This document shows positions 5,466 to 7,162 of a stretch of 7,162 nt of DNA, one piece after another. Location of the stretch: positions 1 to 7,162 of the forward strand of contig CALDKO010000123.1 of the NCBI GenBank assembly GCA_937898165.1. The letters run 5' to 3'. Made by a program: the position numbers and the translations under genes. Numbering within the stretch: position 1 is the stretch's first letter; every line of letters starts with the position of its first letter. This DNA is from an uncultured bacterium (lineage in GTDB: Bacteria > Patescibacteriota > Minisyncoccia > Phycocordibacterales > UBA1006). The notes under the pieces were generated by a model. That model did not search any database. It worked only from the letters and a program-made list of their open reading frames with translations, and was not told where the DNA came from.

Positions 5466-6374
5466 CTATGAATTAATTACTTCTATATGTTTTCCTGCTG
5501 CAACACAATCAGTACAAACAACATGCAGATGACGACGAATGTTTCCATTATTCACCACATTACTGGTTGTAGTACCACAAATCTCACAATTACCGATTTC
5601 TTGAGTATCTTCATCAAATGCCATACGCATGCGTCCGTCGAATACGAACATGTTTCCTTCCCATAATCCTTTACTACCGTATTTCTCACCATATTTTGCA
5701 ATACCTCCATCTACTTGATATACCTTTTCATATCCTCTGTTTTTCATCATAGCAGAAAGGATTTCACAACGAATCCCTCCGGTACAATACGTTACGATTG
5801 GTTTGTCTTTATGTTTACTGATTTCACCATTTTCAATATCATTGATAAATTCTTTTGACGTTTTTATCGGCGGAACAATTGCATTTTTAAACTTTCCGAT
5901 TTTTGCCTCGTACTCATTACGTCCATCATAAAAAATTACATCATCACCATATTGTGCGACTAATTCGTTCACCTGTTCTGGTTTCAGATGAATTCCACCA
6001 TTGGTTACCCCATGTTCATCAACTGTAATTTCATCAGGTGCACCAAATGCCACAATTTCAGATTTTACTTTGACTTTTAATTTTGGAAAATCATCACGAT
6101 GACCATCGCTCCATTTATAGGTGATTTTTTTCATCAAGTGATGTTTATTCATTTCTTTTATGTACGCTTTTACATCTTCGATCCCACCACCTAATGTTCC
6201 ATTAATTCCATGGACACTGATTAAGATTCGCCCACGTAAATTCAAGCGTTCACATAAATGACGCTGCCAGTGCATAACGGTTTCTGGATCTGCAATAGGT
6301 ACAAACTTATAGAAAAGAATAATTTTCTGTAGGGAGTTTTTATTGCTGATTGATGATAAATCTCCTGAATTCAT
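5466..6374 (-). CDS. trhO: tRNA uridine(34) hydroxylase, rhodanese family (TrhO/YceA)
   Basis: TrhO hydroxylates uridine 34 in the anticodon of certain tRNAs to ho5U in an oxygen-dependent reaction, helping wobble decoding. The 302-residue product has the family layout. An N-terminal ferredoxin-like domain (about 16-110) shows ILFYKFVPIADPE and GRILISVHGINGTLGG. A rhodanese domain (about 125-230) has FYDGRNEYEAKIGKFKNA and the active-site loop YCTGGIRCE with Cys197 and Cys203. The following segment WEGNMFVFDGRMRMAFDED is characteristic. A C-terminal module carries two CxxC pairs (Cys263/266 and Cys287/290), probably binding zinc. The ATG at 6374 is preceded by a weak GAACAGG too close to serve as a normal ribosome site. 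The gene diverges from the winged-helix-like gene across 108 bp and ends at its own terminator, so it looks monocistronic. Confidence 0.95.
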   Translation of the reverse strand: MNSGDLSSISNKNSLQKIILFYKFVPIADPETVMHWQRHLCERLNLRGRILISVHGINGTLGGGIEDVKAYIKEMNKHHLMKKITYKWSDGHRDDFPKLKVKVKSEIVAFGAPDEITVDEHGVTNGGIHLKPEQVNELVAQYGDDVIFYDGRNEYEAKIGKFKNAIVPPIKTSKEFINDIENGEISKHKDKPIVTYCTGGIRCEILSAMMKNRGYEKVYQVDGGIAKYGEKYGSKGLWEGNMFVFDGRMRMAFDEDTQEIGNCEICGTTTSNVVNNGNIRRHLHVVCTDCVAAGKHIEVINS

Positions 6375-6385
6375 ACCTGTTCTAT

Positions 6386-6391
6386 ATCATA
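6386..6391 (-). promoter_or_regulatory. Candidate -10 for trhO
   Basis: On the minus strand TATGAT (6391-6386) lies 11 bp before the trhO ATG, inside the short dyad TCTAT-N3-ATAGA (6381-6393). No convincing -35 is found at 16-18 bp. If used, the leader would be about 5 nt. This is a weak assignment. Confidence 0.35.
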
Positions 6392-6437
6392 GATTTATGA
6401 TTTTGAATAGATATTTTATTTTTTTATTAAGAATTAA

Positions 6438-6465
6438 TTGACATAATTATATAAAATGCTATAAT
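6438..6465 (+). promoter_or_regulatory. Near-consensus promoter of the winged-helix-like gene
   Basis: A perfect TTGACA (6438-6443) and a perfect TATAAT (6460-6465) are 16 bp apart, with TGC in front as an extended -10. The predicted start near 6472 leaves about 11 nt before the ATG at 6483. Two copies of the palindrome AATTAATT (6432-6439 and 6472-6479) flank it and could be operator sites. Confidence 0.85.
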
Positions 6466-6482
6466 ATAAAAAATTAATTTCT

Positions 6483-6761
6483 ATGCAGAAAACACCTATC
6501 ACATTCGAATTGAAACCCCGAACAACACTAAGTTTAACTTTACAACAAGAAGAAATGCTCTTTTTATCTAAATTCTATGAGTATGGCGTGACATCATGTC
6601 ATCCGAATGAATTTGAAAAATTTATAAAAAATGTTGAAAGATTAATTTTTTGGGGTTTAATTAAATTTAAAGAAGGAGCCCAAATAATTCATTGCAGCCT
6701 TACCAAGGCCGGAAAAAATTTAATAAAGGCATTACAAGATAGTGCCCCAATCGAATATTAG
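6483..6761 (+). CDS. Small putative winged-helix protein, function unknown
   Basis: This 92-residue, Lys/Phe/Ile-rich protein is the only plus-strand gene here. I do not recognise a named family. The central part (about 19-83) resembles a small winged-helix DNA-binding fold: a helix QQEEMLFLSKFYEYG, a helix FEKFIKNVERLIFWGLIKF where recognition and wing would begin, a turn around KEGAQIIHCS, then SLTKAGKNLIKAL. That last piece resembles the 'LTxxGxxLxxxL' ending seen in MarR/PadR-like domains. This is a fold resemblance judged by eye, not a match. It has a near-consensus promoter, no Shine-Dalgarno sequence and a strong shared terminator. It reads as more AT-rich than neighbouring genes. Divergence from trhO makes a role as local regulator or autoregulator plausible but unproven. 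Confidence 0.82.
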   Translation: MQKTPITFELKPRTTLSLTLQQEEMLFLSKFYEYGVTSCHPNEFEKFIKNVERLIFWGLIKFKEGAQIIHCSLTKAGKNLIKALQDSAPIEY

Positions 6762-6767
6762 AAAACA

Positions 6768-6795
6768 AAAAGCCATCACCTCTATGATGGCTTTT
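6768..6795. terminator. Bidirectional intrinsic terminator
   Basis: AAAAGCCATCA (6768-6778) and TGATGGCTTTT (6785-6795) form an 11-bp perfect stem with a 6-nt loop. A T-run follows in both directions. It lies 6 bp after the winged-helix-like stop and 3 bp after the stop of the convergent cupin gene, so it can end both transcripts. Confidence 0.92.
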
Positions 6796-6798
6796 ATC

Positions 6799-7162
6799 TT
6801 AATGACCATGTTCAGCTTCTGCTGCCATTGCCTCTGCTTTGTCTTTATGAATAGTCCCTTTTGGATGTTCTGGAGGTGTATAAATTGAATATAACTTCAT
6901 TGCAACTTCGCCAGTATTGATCACGTTGTGATTCATGCCTGCTGGAATAATAATTGCAAAATCATCCTCTATATCATATTCCTGTTCACCAACAATAGCT
7001 TTTCCTGTTCCTTGTTCAATTCGTAAAAATTGATCAGTAGTGTGGTGTACTTCTGCACCGATATCTTCACCTGGTAATAATGACATAACGGTCATTTGTA
7101 AATGTTCACCTGTGAACATCTCTTTTCGGAAATTATCATTTCCTAATGTCTCGTCTTCAATA
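6799..7162 (-). CDS. Cupin-domain protein (N-terminal end beyond window)
   Basis: A small single-domain cupin (beta-barrel) protein. The frame stays open to the window edge, and the residues before the internal Met (IEDETLGNDNFRKE) match the usual start region of these proteins. The ATG at 7119 is therefore probably not the true start, and 121 residues are visible. Cupin motif 1 is read as PGEDIGAEVHHTTDQFLRIE, with Glu/His in place of a full HxH. Motif 2 is IIIPAGMNHNVINTG, containing the conserved PxG and His. Next comes LYSIYTPPEHPKGTIHKDKAEA, the standard ending of this subfamily, followed by a short Ala/Glu/His tail. The remaining His and Glu positions could bind a metal. The enzymatic or sugar-binding role cannot be told from sequence. 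It converges on the winged-helix-like gene and shares its terminator. Confidence 0.9.
   Translation of the reverse strand, partial: IEDETLGNDNFRKEMFTGEHLQMTVMSLLPGEDIGAEVHHTTDQFLRIEQGTGKAIVGEQEYDIEDDFAIIIPAGMNHNVINTGEVAMKLYSIYTPPEHPKGTIHKDKAEAMAAEAEHGH

Noticed and set aside
7117..7119. Internal ATG as start of the cupin gene
   Set aside because: The frame is open upstream to the window edge and encodes the usual N-terminal strand of this subfamily, so the true start is outside.
1..7162. UGA recoding to glycine as in Gracilibacteria/Absconditabacteria
   Set aside because: Conserved glycines in GyrB, TatD, SSB and TrhO are all GGN and no in-frame TGA is seen.
1..7162. Mobile elements, CRISPR arrays, tRNA genes, toxin-antitoxin or defence systems
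   Set aside because: No spaced direct repeats, transposase or integrase motifs, tRNA cloverleaf pieces or nuclease/toxin pairs were found; the gene content is ordinary chromosomal housekeeping.

Overview
This window looks like a piece of a small, AT-rich bacterial chromosome carrying core housekeeping genes. My best guess is a member of the Candidate Phyla Radiation (Patescibacteria), probably Parcubacteria-like. The grounds are the style of the S6, TatD, GyrB and cupin proteins, an rpsF-ssb-rpsR cluster with no rplI after it, very short intergenic gaps, and no recognisable Shine-Dalgarno sequences. This is inference from protein character, not a database match. Glycine is read from GGN codons and no in-frame TGA occurs, so the UGA=Gly code of Gracilibacteria/Absconditabacteria does not apply. 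All nine complete or nearly complete genes with a visible end stop at TAA or TAG.

Nearly everything is on the minus strand, so I read from right to left. At the right edge (6799-7162) lies a cupin-fold protein that runs off the window. It converges on the only plus-strand gene, a 92-residue putative winged-helix protein (6483-6761), and the two share a bidirectional terminator. A 108-bp divergent promoter region separates that gene from trhO (tRNA U34 hydroxylase, 5466-6374). Next come tatD (4610-5407), rpsF with a long acidic tail (3956-4516), ssb (3411-3866) and rpsR (3181-3384). Two proteins of unknown function follow: a 38-residue single-span membrane peptide (2961-3077) and a 234-residue lipoprotein with a second membrane anchor (2128-2832). 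Last is gyrB (1993 down to the left edge, its C-terminal end missing).

The regulatory layout is unusually readable. Six intrinsic terminators and eight candidate sigma70-type promoters can be placed. Many promoters have an extended -10 (TGnTAnnnT), and several sit within about 20 bp of the terminator of the preceding gene. Most genes therefore appear to be single transcription units. The exception is ssb-rpsR, which is likely cotranscribed with rpsF and also has its own promoter.

The genes serve general information processing: replication topology and ssDNA protection (gyrB, ssb), small-subunit ribosome assembly (rpsF, rpsR), tRNA modification (trhO) and nuclease activity (tatD). I see no mobile element, CRISPR array, RNA gene or defence cassette. 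The least explained parts are the two orphan membrane proteins between rpsR and gyrB, the shared 13-bp dyad in two promoters, the hairpin at the predicted 5' end of the rpsF mRNA, and the small winged-helix-like protein.
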